Assembly: GCF_004752005.1 (NCBI RefSeq)
Contig: NZ_CP038493.1
Coordinates: forward strand, 3,434,302 to 3,498,301
From: Thalassotalea sp. HSM 43
GTDB taxonomy: Bacteria > Pseudomonadota > Gammaproteobacteria > Enterobacterales > Alteromonadaceae
DNA length: 64,000 nt
Direction: 5' to 3'
Position numbers and translations under genes: made by a program. Below the pieces are notes generated by a model that saw only the letters and a list, made by a program, of their open reading frames with translations, had not been told where the DNA came from and searched no databases. Numbering within the stretch: position 1 is the stretch's first letter; each line of letters starts with the position of its first letter. Below are positions 17,353-27,600 of the stretch, piece after piece.

Positions 17353-19125
17353 GTGAGCGTTCCAGTTCGTGAATTTGATGCCATTGTAATTGGCGCTGGT
17401 GGCGCAGGTATGCGCGCCGCATTAGCAATTTCTGAATCAGGCAAAAGCTGTGCCTTGATTTCTAAAGTATTTCCAACTCGTTCTCATACAGTTTCTGCGC
17501 AAGGTGGTATCACTGTTGCTTTGGGTAATGCCCATGAAGATAACTGGGAATACCACATGTACGATACCGTTAAGGGCTCTGATTTTATCGGTGACCAAGA
17601 CGCTATTGAATACATGTGTAAAACAGGTCCTGAAGCGATCATCGAACTTGAAAATATGGGCTTACCATTCTCTCGTACAGAAGAAGGTAAAGTATATCAA
17701 CGTCCATTCGGTGGTCAGTCACGTAATTTTGGTGGCGAGCAAGCCGCTCGTACAGCAGCCGCAGCTGACCGTACCGGTCACGCGCTTCTTCACTGTTTGT
17801 ACCAACAAAACGTGAAAAACAAAACCAACGTTTATTCTGAGTGGTACGCACTCGATTTAGTTAAAAACGACGATGGTCACGTTGTTGGTTGTACGGCAAT
17901 CTGTATCGAAACTGGTGAAGTCGTGTACTTCAAGGCTCGTGCAACCGTATTAGCAACAGGTGGTGCAGGTCGTATTTACGCTTCAACAACCAATGCTCAC
18001 ATCAACACTGGTGACGGTGTTGGTATGTCACTTCGTGCTGGCGTACAAATGCAAGACATGGAAATGTGGCAATTCCACCCAACGGGTATCGCCGGTGCTG
18101 GTGTACTTGTTACCGAAGGTTGTCGTGGTGAAGGTGGTTACCTTCTAAACAAAGATGGCGAGCGATTCATGGAACGCTACGCACCAAACGCGAAAGACTT
18201 AGCGTCTCGTGACGTTGTTGCTCGTTCAATGATGACAGAGATTCGTGAAGGCCGTGGTTGTGACCATCCTCAATTTGGTAAGCACATTAAACTTAAGCTT
18301 GACCACTTGGGCGCAGAAACGCTTAACTTACGTCTACCTGGCGTTTGTGACTTATCTAAAACGTTTGCTCACGTTGATCCGGCTGAAGAGCCAATCCCAG
18401 TAATCCCTACATGTCACTACCAAATGGGTGGTGTACCTTGTAACGTTAATGGTCAGGCACTTGAATTCAACCCTGCAACTGGCGAAGACAGTGTAGTCGA
18501 AGGTTTATTTGCCGTAGGTGAGATTGCTAACGTATCTGTACACGGTGCAAACCGTCTAGGTGGTAACTCACTACTTGACCTTGTTGTATTTGGTCGTGCT
18601 GCTGGTAACTTCCTTGGTAAGTACCTTGCAGAGACTGAATCAGGTCGTGATGCAAGTGATGCAAACCTTGAACAAGCACTTGCTCGTTACAACCGTTGGG
18701 AAAACTCAACTGGTGGTGAAGATCCAGTACAAATTCGTAAAGACCTACAGCAATGTATGCAGCTTAACTTCTCGGTATTCCGTGAAGGTGAAGCCATGGC
18801 TCAAGGTATGAAAGAGTTGGCTGAAATCCGTGAACGTTTACAAAACGCTCACCTTGCAGACAAGTCTTCAGAATTCAACACACAACGTATTGAGTGTTTA
18901 GAATTAGATAACTTGATGGAAACCGCATACTGTACAGCAAAAGCAGCGAATTTCCGTACCGAATCTCGTGGCGCTCACTCTCGTGAAGATTTCCTAGATC
19001 GTGATGACGAGAACTGGTTATGCCACTCTATCTACACGCCTGACAACGAAGAGATGTCTAAGCGTGACGTTAACATGAAACCTGTACACCGCGATGCTTT
19101 CCCACCGAAAGCACGTACATACTAA
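17353..19125 (+). CDS. sdhA: Succinate dehydrogenase flavoprotein subunit
   Basis: A 590-residue catalytic subunit that oxidises succinate to fumarate. The GTG start directly follows the sdhD stop. Residues 10-20 hold the FAD-binding [11 protein letters not shown] motif. His45 in [10 protein letters not shown] is the residue that carries covalent FAD in this family. The catalytic region includes [20 protein letters not shown] and a C-terminal [19 protein letters not shown] motif. Length is standard. Codon choice is more biased than in flanking genes, as expected for a highly expressed gene. Confidence 0.97.
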   Translation: MSVPVREFDAIVIGAGGAGMRAALAISESGKSCALISKVFPTRSHTVSAQGGITVALGNAHEDNWEYHMYDTVKGSDFIGDQDAIEYMCKTGPEAIIELENMGLPFSRTEEGKVYQRPFGGQSRNFGGEQAARTAAAADRTGHALLHCLYQQNVKNKTNVYSEWYALDLVKNDDGHVVGCTAICIETGEVVYFKARATVLATGGAGRIYASTTNAHINTGDGVGMSLRAGVQMQDMEMWQFHPTGIAGAGVLVTEGCRGEGGYLLNKDGERFMERYAPNAKDLASRDVVARSMMTEIREGRGCDHPQFGKHIKLKLDHLGAETLNLRLPGVCDLSKTFAHVDPAEEPIPVIPTCHYQMGGVPCNVNGQALEFNPATGEDSVVEGLFAVGEIANVSVHGANRLGGNSLLDLVVFGRAAGNFLGKYLAETESGRDASDANLEQALARYNRWENSTGGEDPVQIRKDLQQCMQLNFSVFREGEAMAQGMKELAEIRERLQNAHLADKSSEFNTQRIECLELDNLMETAYCTAKAANFRTESRGAHSREDFLDRDDENWLCHSIYTPDNEEMSKRDVNMKPVHRDAFPPKARTY

Positions 19126-19136
19126 GGAGCATTAGG

Positions 19137-19847
19137 ATGAAACAGAAGTTTTCGATTTATCGTTATAATCCAGACGTAGACAATGCGCCTTACATGAAAG
19201 ATTATGAGCTGGAGATTACAGAAGGCTCAGACATGATGGTATTGGATGCATTAATGCTTCTAAAAGAGCAAGATCCAACGCTTTCATTCCGTCGCTCATG
19301 TCGTGAAGGTGTATGTGGTTCTGACGGTCTGAACATGAACGGCAAGAACGGCTTGGCGTGTATCACGCCATTATCAGAGCTTAAAGGTAGCAAGATCATT
19401 CTTCGTCCACTACCTGGTTTGCCAGTCGTTCGTGACCTTATCATTGATATGAGTCAGTTCTACACGCAATACGAAAAGATCAAACCATACTTGATCAACG
19501 ACGGTAAAGACCAACCAGCACGTGAGCATCTTCAGTCAATTGAAGAGCGTGATAAATTGGATGGTTTATACGAATGTATTTTATGTGCATGTTGTTCTAC
19601 ATCATGTCCATCGTTCTGGTGGAACCCTGACAAATTTATTGGCCCAGCGGGTTTGCTACACGCATATCGTTTCCTTATCGATAGCCGTGATACGGCAACC
19701 GATGAGCGTTTAAACGACCTACAAGATGCATACAGCGTATTCCGTTGTCACGGCATCATGAACTGTGTCGATGTTTGTCCTAAGGGCTTAAACCCGACAA
19801 AAGCCATCGGTTCTATTAAATCGATGTTGTTACAACGAGCGGTATAA
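19137..19847 (+). CDS. sdhB: Succinate dehydrogenase iron-sulfur subunit
   Basis: A 236-residue electron-transfer subunit. The N-terminal ferredoxin domain carries the [2Fe-2S] cysteines in RRSCREGVCGSDGLNMNG and GLACITPL. The C-terminal domain carries CILCACCSTSCP and CHGIMNCVDVCPKGLNP for the [4Fe-4S] and [3Fe-4S] clusters. It is preceded by AAGGAG and lies 11 bases after sdhA. A strong hairpin separates it from sucA. Confidence 0.97.
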   Translation: MKQKFSIYRYNPDVDNAPYMKDYELEITEGSDMMVLDALMLLKEQDPTLSFRRSCREGVCGSDGLNMNGKNGLACITPLSELKGSKIILRPLPGLPVVRDLIIDMSQFYTQYEKIKPYLINDGKDQPAREHLQSIEERDKLDGLYECILCACCSTSCPSFWWNPDKFIGPAGLLHAYRFLIDSRDTATDERLNDLQDAYSVFRCHGIMNCVDVCPKGLNPTKAIGSIKSMLLQRAV

Positions 19848-19893
19848 CCAGACCACTCAAGCTGCAAGCTGCGCTTGTGGATGACGGTATATC

Positions 19894-19930
19894 GCCGGGC
19901 CCATGAAAATGGGCCTGGCATTTTAGTTTT
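19894..19930 (+). terminator. Hairpin with GAAA tetraloop between sdhB and sucA
   Basis: GCCGGGCCCAT (19894-19904) pairs along its full length with ATGGGCCTGGC (19909-19919), with one G-U pair, around a GAAA loop. ATTTTAGTTTT follows. The T run is interrupted, so this may give partial termination or protect sdh mRNA ends, rather than stop all readthrough into sucAB. Confidence 0.7.
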
Positions 19931-20074
19931 ACAGAGTTGACTAATAACATTTTCTTATAAAGTTATTTACGTAAGATATATGTTTCTCTCAATTCGTTTA
20001 AACAAATGGCCAATGACTAATCACTTGATTGGACGTTGGCGTAGTTGGTCGTAACCAATACATAGGATTAGGCA

Positions 20075-22873
20075 ATGCCAGAAGGTGTAATGAAGACTTG
20101 GTTAGAGTCTTCCCATTTAAGTGGTAATAACACTGCTTATATTGAAGAGCTTTATGAAATGTATCTTGAAAATGCTCACTCGGTATCTGACGAGTGGCGC
20201 AAGATTTTCGATGAGCTTCCGAAATTAGATGGTGTTGAGGTTGAAACCAATCACTCGGTGATCCAAGACGAGTTTCGTCAATTAGCAAAACAAAACGTAA
20301 AACATGTTGCTGTTAGCTCTGAAGCTGATGCCAAGCAAGTTCGCGTATTGCAATTGATTAACTCATATCGTTTTCGTGGACACCAAAATGCGCGCTTAGA
20401 CCCATTAAATATATGGGAACGTGAGCGCGTTCGTGATTTGGAACTATCGCATCACGATCTGTCAAAATCTGAATTTGAAAAAGAATTTAACGTTGGTTCT
20501 TTGGCGGTAGGTCAAGAATCAATGAAGTTGGGTGATATTTATAAAACACTAACAGAAACCTACTGTGGTTCTATTGGTGCTGAGTATATGCATATCACAT
20601 CAACCACTGAGAAGCGCTGGTTACAGCAACGCTTAGAGTCTGTTCGCTCTCAAGCTGATTTCTCAAAAGATTTGAAAAAAGAAATCTTAAAAGACCTTAT
20701 CGCAGCCGATGGCCTTGAAAAATACTTGGGTGCAAAATTCCCAGGTGCCAAGCGCTTCTCTCTTGAAGGCGGTGACAGCTTAATTCCGATGTTGAAGCAC
20801 ATCGTTACCCGTGCGGGTGAACACGGTACCAAAGAAGTGGTATTGGGAATGGCGCACCGTGGTCGTTTGAATGTATTGATCAATGTTATGGGTAAAAACC
20901 CAACTAAATTATTTGATGAATTCGCTGGTAAGGTTGACCAAATTGGTTCAGGTGACGTTAAGTATCACCAAGGTTATTCATCAGATTTCGTTACCCCTGG
21001 TGGTAATGTGCACATGGCGTTAGCATTTAACCCATCGCACCTAGAGATTGTTAACCCAGTAGTCATCGGTTCGGTCCGTGCTCGCCTTGATCGTCGTGAT
21101 TGCGACAAAGGTGACTTGGTTATGCCAATTACCATTCACGGTGATTCTGCTGTAGCCGGACAAGGTGTTGTTCAAGAAACCTTCAATATGTCGCAAGCGC
21201 GCGCATACAAGGTTGGTGGTACGATTCGTATCGTTGTTAACAACCAAGTTGGTTTCACTACCTCGAAACCAGAAGATACTCGTTCGACAGAATACTGTAC
21301 CGATATCGCTAAAATGGTACAGGCACCAATCTTCCACGTTAATGCTGATGACCCTGAAGCGGTTATTCTTGCATCACAAATTGCCGTTGATTTCCGCAAT
21401 AAGTTTAAACGTGATGTGGTTATCGACCTTGTTTGTTATCGCCGTCATGGCCACAACGAAGCTGATGAGCCAAGTGCCACACAGCCGTTGATGTATAAAA
21501 CAATCAAGAAGCACCCAACGCCACGTCAGCTATATGCTGAGCAACTTGCTGGAGAAGGTGTCGTATCTGACGGCGAAAATAAAGAACTTGTGAGCTACTA
21601 TCGTAAATTACTTGATGAAGGTCAGTGTACGGTAGAGCAGTGGCGTCCAATGACAGAGCATTCTGTTGACTGGACACCATATTTAGGACACGACTGGGAC
21701 GATGAGTACGAGCACAATATTGATCTAGACAAATTGAAAGGTCTGGCTCATGCGATTACTGACTACCCAGAAGAGCACAAATTACAATCACGTGTTAAAA
21801 AGATTTACGACGATCGCAAGAAGATGGCGAACGGCGAAAAAATGCTTGATTGGGGTTTTGCCGAAAACCTAGCTTATGCAACCATTGTTGACCGTGGCGA
21901 ACGTGTTCGTATTACCGGTCAAGACGCAGGTCGCGGTACTTTCTTCCATCGTCATGCGGTTTTGCATGGCCAAGAAGATGCCAGCACCTTTATGCCGTTG
22001 CAGCACATCCGTAAAGATCAAGGCCCATTCGAAGTGTACGACTCGGTATTATCTGAAGTCGCAGTATTGGCATTTGAATACGGTTACGCAACCGCTGAGC
22101 CGACAGGTTTAACCATTTGGGAAGCGCAATTTGGTGACTTTGCGAATGGTGCACAAGTGGTATTTGACCAATTCTTATCGTCTGGTGAACAAAAGTGGGG
22201 TCGTTTGTGTGGCTTGACTGTGTTGTTACCGCACGGTTACGAAGGCCAGGGCCCAGAGCACTCGTCAGCTCGCCTTGAACGTTTCTTGCAGTTGTGTGCT
22301 GATCACAATATGCAAGTGTGTGTGCCATCGACACCTGCGCAAGTATTTAACATGCTGCGTCGCCAAGTGGTGCGTCCTATGCGTCGTCCACTTATCGTCA
22401 TGTCACCAAAATCATTACTTCGTCATCCATTGGCCGTATCTTCACTAGAAGACTTGGCGGAAGGCAGTTACCACAATGTTATCGGTGAGATTGATGAAAT
22501 CAACCCGAAAGATGTTGAACGCGTTGTTATGTGTTCGGGTAAAGTTTACTACGAATTACTAGACCAACGTCGTAAGAACGAACAGAAGAATGTGGCCATT
22601 GTTCGCGTTGAACAATTATACCCATTCCCTGAAGCAGAATTAAAAGACGTTATCGCTCAATATCCAAACGTAAAAGACTTCGTTTGGTGTCAAGAAGAGC
22701 CGCAAAACCAAGGCGCATGGTACTGTTCACAGCATCATTTCCGTCATGTAATTGGTAACACTGCTCCTCTTATTTATGCCGGCCGTAAGGCTTCTGCTGC
22801 TCCGGCATGTGGTTACGCGTCTTTGCACGTAAAAGAACAGCAAGCATTAGTCCATGATGCGTTAACGCTTTAA
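20075..22873 (+). CDS. sucA: 2-oxoglutarate dehydrogenase E1 component
   Basis: A 932-residue thiamine-diphosphate decarboxylase of the 2-oxoglutarate dehydrogenase complex. The N-terminus (MKTWLESSHLSG, then YIEELYEMYLENAHSVS) is the typical E2-binding part. The core holds GMAHRGRLNVLINVMGK, HGDSAVAGQGVVQE and the ThDP-Mg segment around NNQVGFTT. The C-terminal transketolase-like half includes GQDAGRGTFFHRHAVLH and LLPHGYEGQGPEHSSARLER. I choose the ATG at 20075 (MPEGVMKTW) by similarity to related SucA N-termini; the ATG at 20090 has a good AAGG site and is the alternative. Confidence 0.96.
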   Translation: MPEGVMKTWLESSHLSGNNTAYIEELYEMYLENAHSVSDEWRKIFDELPKLDGVEVETNHSVIQDEFRQLAKQNVKHVAVSSEADAKQVRVLQLINSYRFRGHQNARLDPLNIWERERVRDLELSHHDLSKSEFEKEFNVGSLAVGQESMKLGDIYKTLTETYCGSIGAEYMHITSTTEKRWLQQRLESVRSQADFSKDLKKEILKDLIAADGLEKYLGAKFPGAKRFSLEGGDSLIPMLKHIVTRAGEHGTKEVVLGMAHRGRLNVLINVMGKNPTKLFDEFAGKVDQIGSGDVKYHQGYSSDFVTPGGNVHMALAFNPSHLEIVNPVVIGSVRARLDRRDCDKGDLVMPITIHGDSAVAGQGVVQETFNMSQARAYKVGGTIRIVVNNQVGFTTSKPEDTRSTEYCTDIAKMVQAPIFHVNADDPEAVILASQIAVDFRNKFKRDVVIDLVCYRRHGHNEADEPSATQPLMYKTIKKHPTPRQLYAEQLAGEGVVSDGENKELVSYYRKLLDEGQCTVEQWRPMTEHSVDWTPYLGHDWDDEYEHNIDLDKLKGLAHAITDYPEEHKLQSRVKKIYDDRKKMANGEKMLDWGFAENLAYATIVDRGERVRITGQDAGRGTFFHRHAVLHGQEDASTFMPLQHIRKDQGPFEVYDSVLSEVAVLAFEYGYATAEPTGLTIWEAQFGDFANGAQVVFDQFLSSGEQKWGRLCGLTVLLPHGYEGQGPEHSSARLERFLQLCADHNMQVCVPSTPAQVFNMLRRQVVRPMRRPLIVMSPKSLLRHPLAVSSLEDLAEGSYHNVIGEIDEINPKDVERVVMCSGKVYYELLDQRRKNEQKNVAIVRVEQLYPFPEAELKDVIAQYPNVKDFVWCQEEPQNQGAWYCSQHHFRHVIGNTAPLIYAGRKASAAPACGYASLHVKEQQALVHDALTL

Positions 22874-22898
22874 AAAAGATTTTTGTTAAGGAATAAAA

Positions 22899-24386
22899 AT
22901 GACAACTGAAATTAAGGTTCCAGTTTTACCAGAGTCAGTAGCAGACGCGACCGTTGCAACTTGGCATGTACAAGTAGGCGACAAAGTAGAGCGCGATCAA
23001 GTATTGGTTGATATTGAAACTGATAAAGTGGTTCTAGAAGTACCTGCACCAACGGATGGCGTTATCGCTGCCATCAACGAAGATGAAGGTACTACCGTAC
23101 TGGGTGAGCAAGTTATTGGTATGTTATCAGCAGGCGACGCGGCAGCTGAAGCACCAGCAGCAAAAGCTGACGCAGCACCAGCAGCGGCGACCGCAGCTGC
23201 TAAAGTAATCGACATCATTGTTCCTGTGCTTCCTGAGTCAGTTGCTGACGCAACTATCTCAACGTGGCATGTGTCTGAAGGTGAAGCGGTTACTCGTGAT
23301 CAAAACCTTGTTGATATTGAAACAGACAAAGTGGTACTTGAAGTACCTGCACAAGAAGATGGTGTCATCGGCAAAATTATTGCTGCAGAAGGCGAAACCG
23401 TTCTTGGTGAACAAGTTATTGGTCAATTAAGCGCTGGCGCCGTATCTGCACCAGTTGCTGCACCAAGTGCAAGTGAAGATGAATCAGGTGATGAAATTGC
23501 GTCACCATCTGTACGTCGTTTACTGACCGAAAATGGTTTGTCAGCGAGCCAAGTAAAAGGTTCAGGCAAAGGTGGTCGCATCACCAAAGAAGACGTTGAA
23601 GCGCATCTTGCGGCAGCGAAAGCGCCAAAAGCAGCAGCGAAAGCACCTGCTGCAGCAGCGACAGCACCTGTTGTTGGTGCCGGTGATCGTAGCCAGAAAC
23701 GTGTACCAATGACACGTCTGCGTAAGACCATTGCTAACCGTCTATTGGAAGCGAAAAACTCAACCGCTATGTTAACGACGTTTAACGAAGTTGATATGAA
23801 GCCGGTTATGGATCTTCGTAAGCAGTATAAAGACTTGTTTGAGAAAACTCACAACACCCGTTTAGGTTTCATGTCTTTCTACGTGAAAGCGGTAACAGAA
23901 GCATTGAAGCGTTACCCATCTGTAAACGCATCTCTTGACGGTGATGACATTGTTTATCACAACTTCTTTGATATCTCTATTGCAGTATCAACACCACGTG
24001 GCTTGGTAACACCGGTACTACGTGATGCAGATACATTGAGCATGGCTGGTATTGAGAATGGCATCAGAGATCTTGCTATTAAAGGTCGTGACGGCAAGCT
24101 AACCATGGATGAAATGCAAGGTGGTAACTTCACTATCACTAACGGTGGTGTATTCGGTTCACTTATCTCTACGCCGATTTTGAACCTTCCACAAACGGCA
24201 ATTCTTGGTATGCATAAGATTCAAGACCGCCCAGTTGCCATTGACGGTAAAGTTGAAATCCGTCCAATGATGTACTTAGCATTATCTTATGATCACCGCC
24301 TAATTGACGGTAAAGAGTCTGTTGGTTTCCTAGTAACGATTAAAGAGCTACTAGAAGATCCTGCACGTCTATTATTGGATGTCTAA
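22899..24386 (+). CDS. sucB: 2-oxoglutarate dehydrogenase E2 (dihydrolipoyl succinyltransferase) with two lipoyl domains
   Basis: A 495-residue E2 subunit. Two nearly identical lipoyl domains are present, with lipoyl-lysines Lys43 and Lys144, each in the motif [11 protein letters not shown]. They are joined by Ala/Pro-rich linkers. Next come a peripheral-subunit-binding domain (about residues 200-235, [13 protein letters not shown]) and the catalytic domain with the C-terminal [16 protein letters not shown] motif. E. coli SucB has one lipoyl domain and about 405 residues, so the extra 90 or so here are a duplicated domain. It lies 25 bases after sucA and is followed by a terminator instead of sucC. 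Confidence 0.95.
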   Translation: MTTEIKVPVLPESVADATVATWHVQVGDKVERDQVLVDIETDKVVLEVPAPTDGVIAAINEDEGTTVLGEQVIGMLSAGDAAAEAPAAKADAAPAAATAAAKVIDIIVPVLPESVADATISTWHVSEGEAVTRDQNLVDIETDKVVLEVPAQEDGVIGKIIAAEGETVLGEQVIGQLSAGAVSAPVAAPSASEDESGDEIASPSVRRLLTENGLSASQVKGSGKGGRITKEDVEAHLAAAKAPKAAAKAPAAAATAPVVGAGDRSQKRVPMTRLRKTIANRLLEAKNSTAMLTTFNEVDMKPVMDLRKQYKDLFEKTHNTRLGFMSFYVKAVTEALKRYPSVNASLDGDDIVYHNFFDISIAVSTPRGLVTPVLRDADTLSMAGIENGIRDLAIKGRDGKLTMDEMQGGNFTITNGGVFGSLISTPILNLPQTAILGMHKIQDRPVAIDGKVEIRPMMYLALSYDHRLIDGKESVGFLVTIKELLEDPARLLLDV

Positions 24387-24410
24387 TCTAGATTAATCAT
24401 CAAATTTTGA

Positions 24411-24446
24411 AAACGCGCTTCTGGTTAATCCGAAGCGCGTTTTTTT
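24411..24446 (+). terminator. Terminator of the sdh-suc operon after sucB
   Basis: AAACGCGCTTC (24411-24421) pairs with GAAGCGCGTTT (24432-24442) and runs into a T tract. It marks a transcript end where sucC would normally follow. Confidence 0.85.
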
Positions 24447-24528
24447 ATGTCGTTGATTAACGATTTATTGGCAAATTTAAATTAACGGATTAATTGCTTG
24501 TTATTTAATCGATACATTTGTAAAGTAA

Positions 24529-24544
24529 ATGTAAGCGCTTACAT
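24529..24544. promoter_or_regulatory. 16-bp perfect palindrome, probable LacI-family operator for the GH81 gene
   Basis: ATGTAAGC-GCTTACAT is perfectly symmetric with a central CG, the signature of LacI/GalR-family sites, and lies 58 bases before the chosen start of the laminarinase gene. No LacI-family regulator is encoded in this window, so the regulator must be elsewhere. Confidence 0.65.
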
Positions 24545-24601
24545 TGTGTCGTTGTTTATGTCGATAACAAGTAAGTGATGACAGCATATTCTGGGGAGAG
24601 T

Positions 24602-27600
24602 ATGAATGCTGCCATTATCTGGCAGAGAAAAATCATCTGGGAAATAACCGTGAAAACAAAAATAACATCAAGTTTATCCGTTTTTTTGATCAGTATTATG
24701 CTGTCAGCCTGTGGCGGCGGTGGCTCATCATCTTCATTCGGGCCGCAAGAAAAAAATCAAGACACAGCCGATACGACGGCACCGGTGATCAGCATTGTCG
24801 GTAGCACTGAGGTGCAGCATGAGCAGGGCACAGACTATGTCGATTCTGGCGCCAGCGCCAGTGACAACGTCGATGGCGATGTCGAGGTTACCGTTGATGG
24901 CAGTGTTGGTGATGCTGCAGGTGTCTACACCATCACCTATCACGCTAAAGATGCCGCAGGTAACGAGGCAAGTGCGACACGCACGGTAACGGTCAAAGAT
25001 ACTCTGGCACCGCAAATCACGTTAAACGGCGAGCAATCTTATACCATCAATCAAGGTGAGCAATTTAGTGAACCAGGCGCATCCGCTGTTGATTTGGTTG
25101 ACGGTGAGGTTAGCGTGCAAATAACAGGTAGCGTTGCTGCGGATATCGGTACGTATACCTTGACATATAGTGCAACCGATAGCGTCGGAAACGCAGCTCA
25201 AGTAAGCCGAACCGTAAGTGTCGTTGGCGCCGCAGAAGAAGGCGATTTGATGGTGTTTTCAGATGGCGTTGTTAACAGCATTTGGGATCGCGGCATTAAT
25301 GCGTTTGACGAGGCCATCGGCTGGGGTGAGTGCAGTAATGACCAAGGTGCAGGTTGCCCAAGTATTGCTTGGCAAATTGTTAATGACAGTGAGCGCGAAA
25401 ATGTACTGCAGGTGACCCATGCTAATTCTGATACCTTAGCAGGTTTGTTTATTGCCATAGACGGTACCATCGATTTAAGCGCATACAGCAATGGCAGCGT
25501 AAGTTTTGATATTAAAGTTGTTAGTGGTGACAGCAATATCACCATGAAACTTGATTGTTTATTTCCGTGCTCGTCTGGTGATCAACCTATCGGCAGTAAG
25601 GGCAGTACCGGCTGGGAAACCGTTGAGGTTTCTATGGCGACATTAACCGGCGCAGGTCTGGATATTAAACAAGTAAATACCGGTATTGTGATTTGGGCAA
25701 GCCAAGCAAAAAACACCGTATTTTTGTTAGATAACATTCGCTTTACCGGTATCACCGAAGGTGAAGAGCCACCAGAAGCAGGCAACGGTTCAAACCCACC
25801 GAATGTAGAATACAATATCACCGCTTATGGTGCTGGCAGCGTGTCAGACACCATAAACCCGGCAAGCTACCGTTGTGTGTATGACTACGGTAATTGGATT
25901 TACAATGCCGGTGTCGTCGAGCCAGGTATTAGTGGTTGTGATACCGCAACTGGCACACCCGTTGGCCAGCCAACTAAAATGGCACCACAACTCACCGGGA
26001 ACGCAGTTAATAAACCGGTTCCAACCCATAAATGGTGGGGTTCGATTCCATTTATTGGTGAAATGACCATAGGCGATCCAAACAAAGCATCGTATATTAC
26101 CCCGGATCCAATGATTGCTCGAGTTAGCAATCGAGGTATTCGTATCATGGGCATTGGCAATGGCCTATCTGCCCATAGCACCGGGTTTGGTTACACCATC
26201 CCAGACCCATTTAGTGAAGTGTTTGATGGCATAGCGATTGCCAATTCTGACTACAGTGACCTTGATGCCTATTTAAAAGACCACAGTGACGGTAGTGTTA
26301 CCGTGCAATGGCAAAGTGGTGACACCGCGGTGATGGACGCGACGTTAGTACATGGCTCGCCTTATGTATATTTTAATGTCTATGAAGGCGAAGCCATCAT
26401 TAAAACCAAGGCAGTAGATAGCGGTGAGAAAGGCATTTTCTATAACCAAGATAATACCCTAGGCGTTTGGACAAGCGTCGCCGGTAACCACAACAACTTT
26501 TTAATCACCGGTGATGCAGATACCAGTTTTACCAATGTCGATGGTGATGCTATCACAATAAGTAATGATGCGAATGCCTTCACGTTAACCTACTTACCGG
26601 ATGTGGATGCCAGTGTCAGCAGCAGTATGATTGAATACTTTAATCAATATGCTCGCAATGTCGTCGCCAAAGTTGCAATTGATTACAGCGTTGATCGCAG
26701 TGACAACCAAGTGACGGTGACACACAAGTATTTGGATGCGGCAGGTGAGAATATTGACACCATCATTGGTATGCATCCATTGCATTGGAAACATTCAGAG
26801 CAAACCACATCAAGTTATAAAATCAGAAGTGCTCGTGGGGTGATTAAATTCGCGCAAAGCGATAGCTTTGATTACACCTTGCAGTTTCTTGGTGTTTTGC
26901 CATCGCTACCGTCAATTGACGATACCTTTGATAAATCCACTCTAGAGCAATTAGTGAGAGACTTTACCAGCACTGATAGCGCTCAATGGAATACCCATAC
27001 CGACGCCTATTGGTCTGGCAAGAATTACGGTAAGGTGGCTGAGCTGATCGCCATAGCCGACAGTATTGATATGCAAACCGAAGCCACTGCCTTGCGTGAT
27101 TGGCTTAAACAAGAATTGTCAGACTGGTTTAGTGCAGAGACAAATGACTCACTCGATGAAGTGAAGTATTTTGTTTACGATGAACAGTGGACAACGTTAT
27201 TGGCCTTGGAAGAATCTTTTGCCTCTCATCAGCAATTAAATGATCACCATTTTCATTATGGTTATATGATCCGCGCTGCTGCAGAAATTTGTCGCACCGA
27301 TGCCAATTGGTGTAGCGCGGAACAATACGGTCCGATGATTGAATTGTTGATCCGTGACTATGCCGGTGGCAAGGATGACGATATGTTTCCTTACTTGCGT
27401 AACTTTGATCCAGCCAATGGTTTTTCTTGGGCATCGGGCAATATGAATTTCGCCCGCGGTAACAACAATGAATCGACCTCGGAAGCGGCCAATGCCTATG
27501 GCGCCATCGTCTTATATGGTTTGATCACCGGTAACGATACGCTCACAGAGCGTGGTATGTACTTACATGCGTCAACTGCTGCAAGTTATTGGCAATATTG

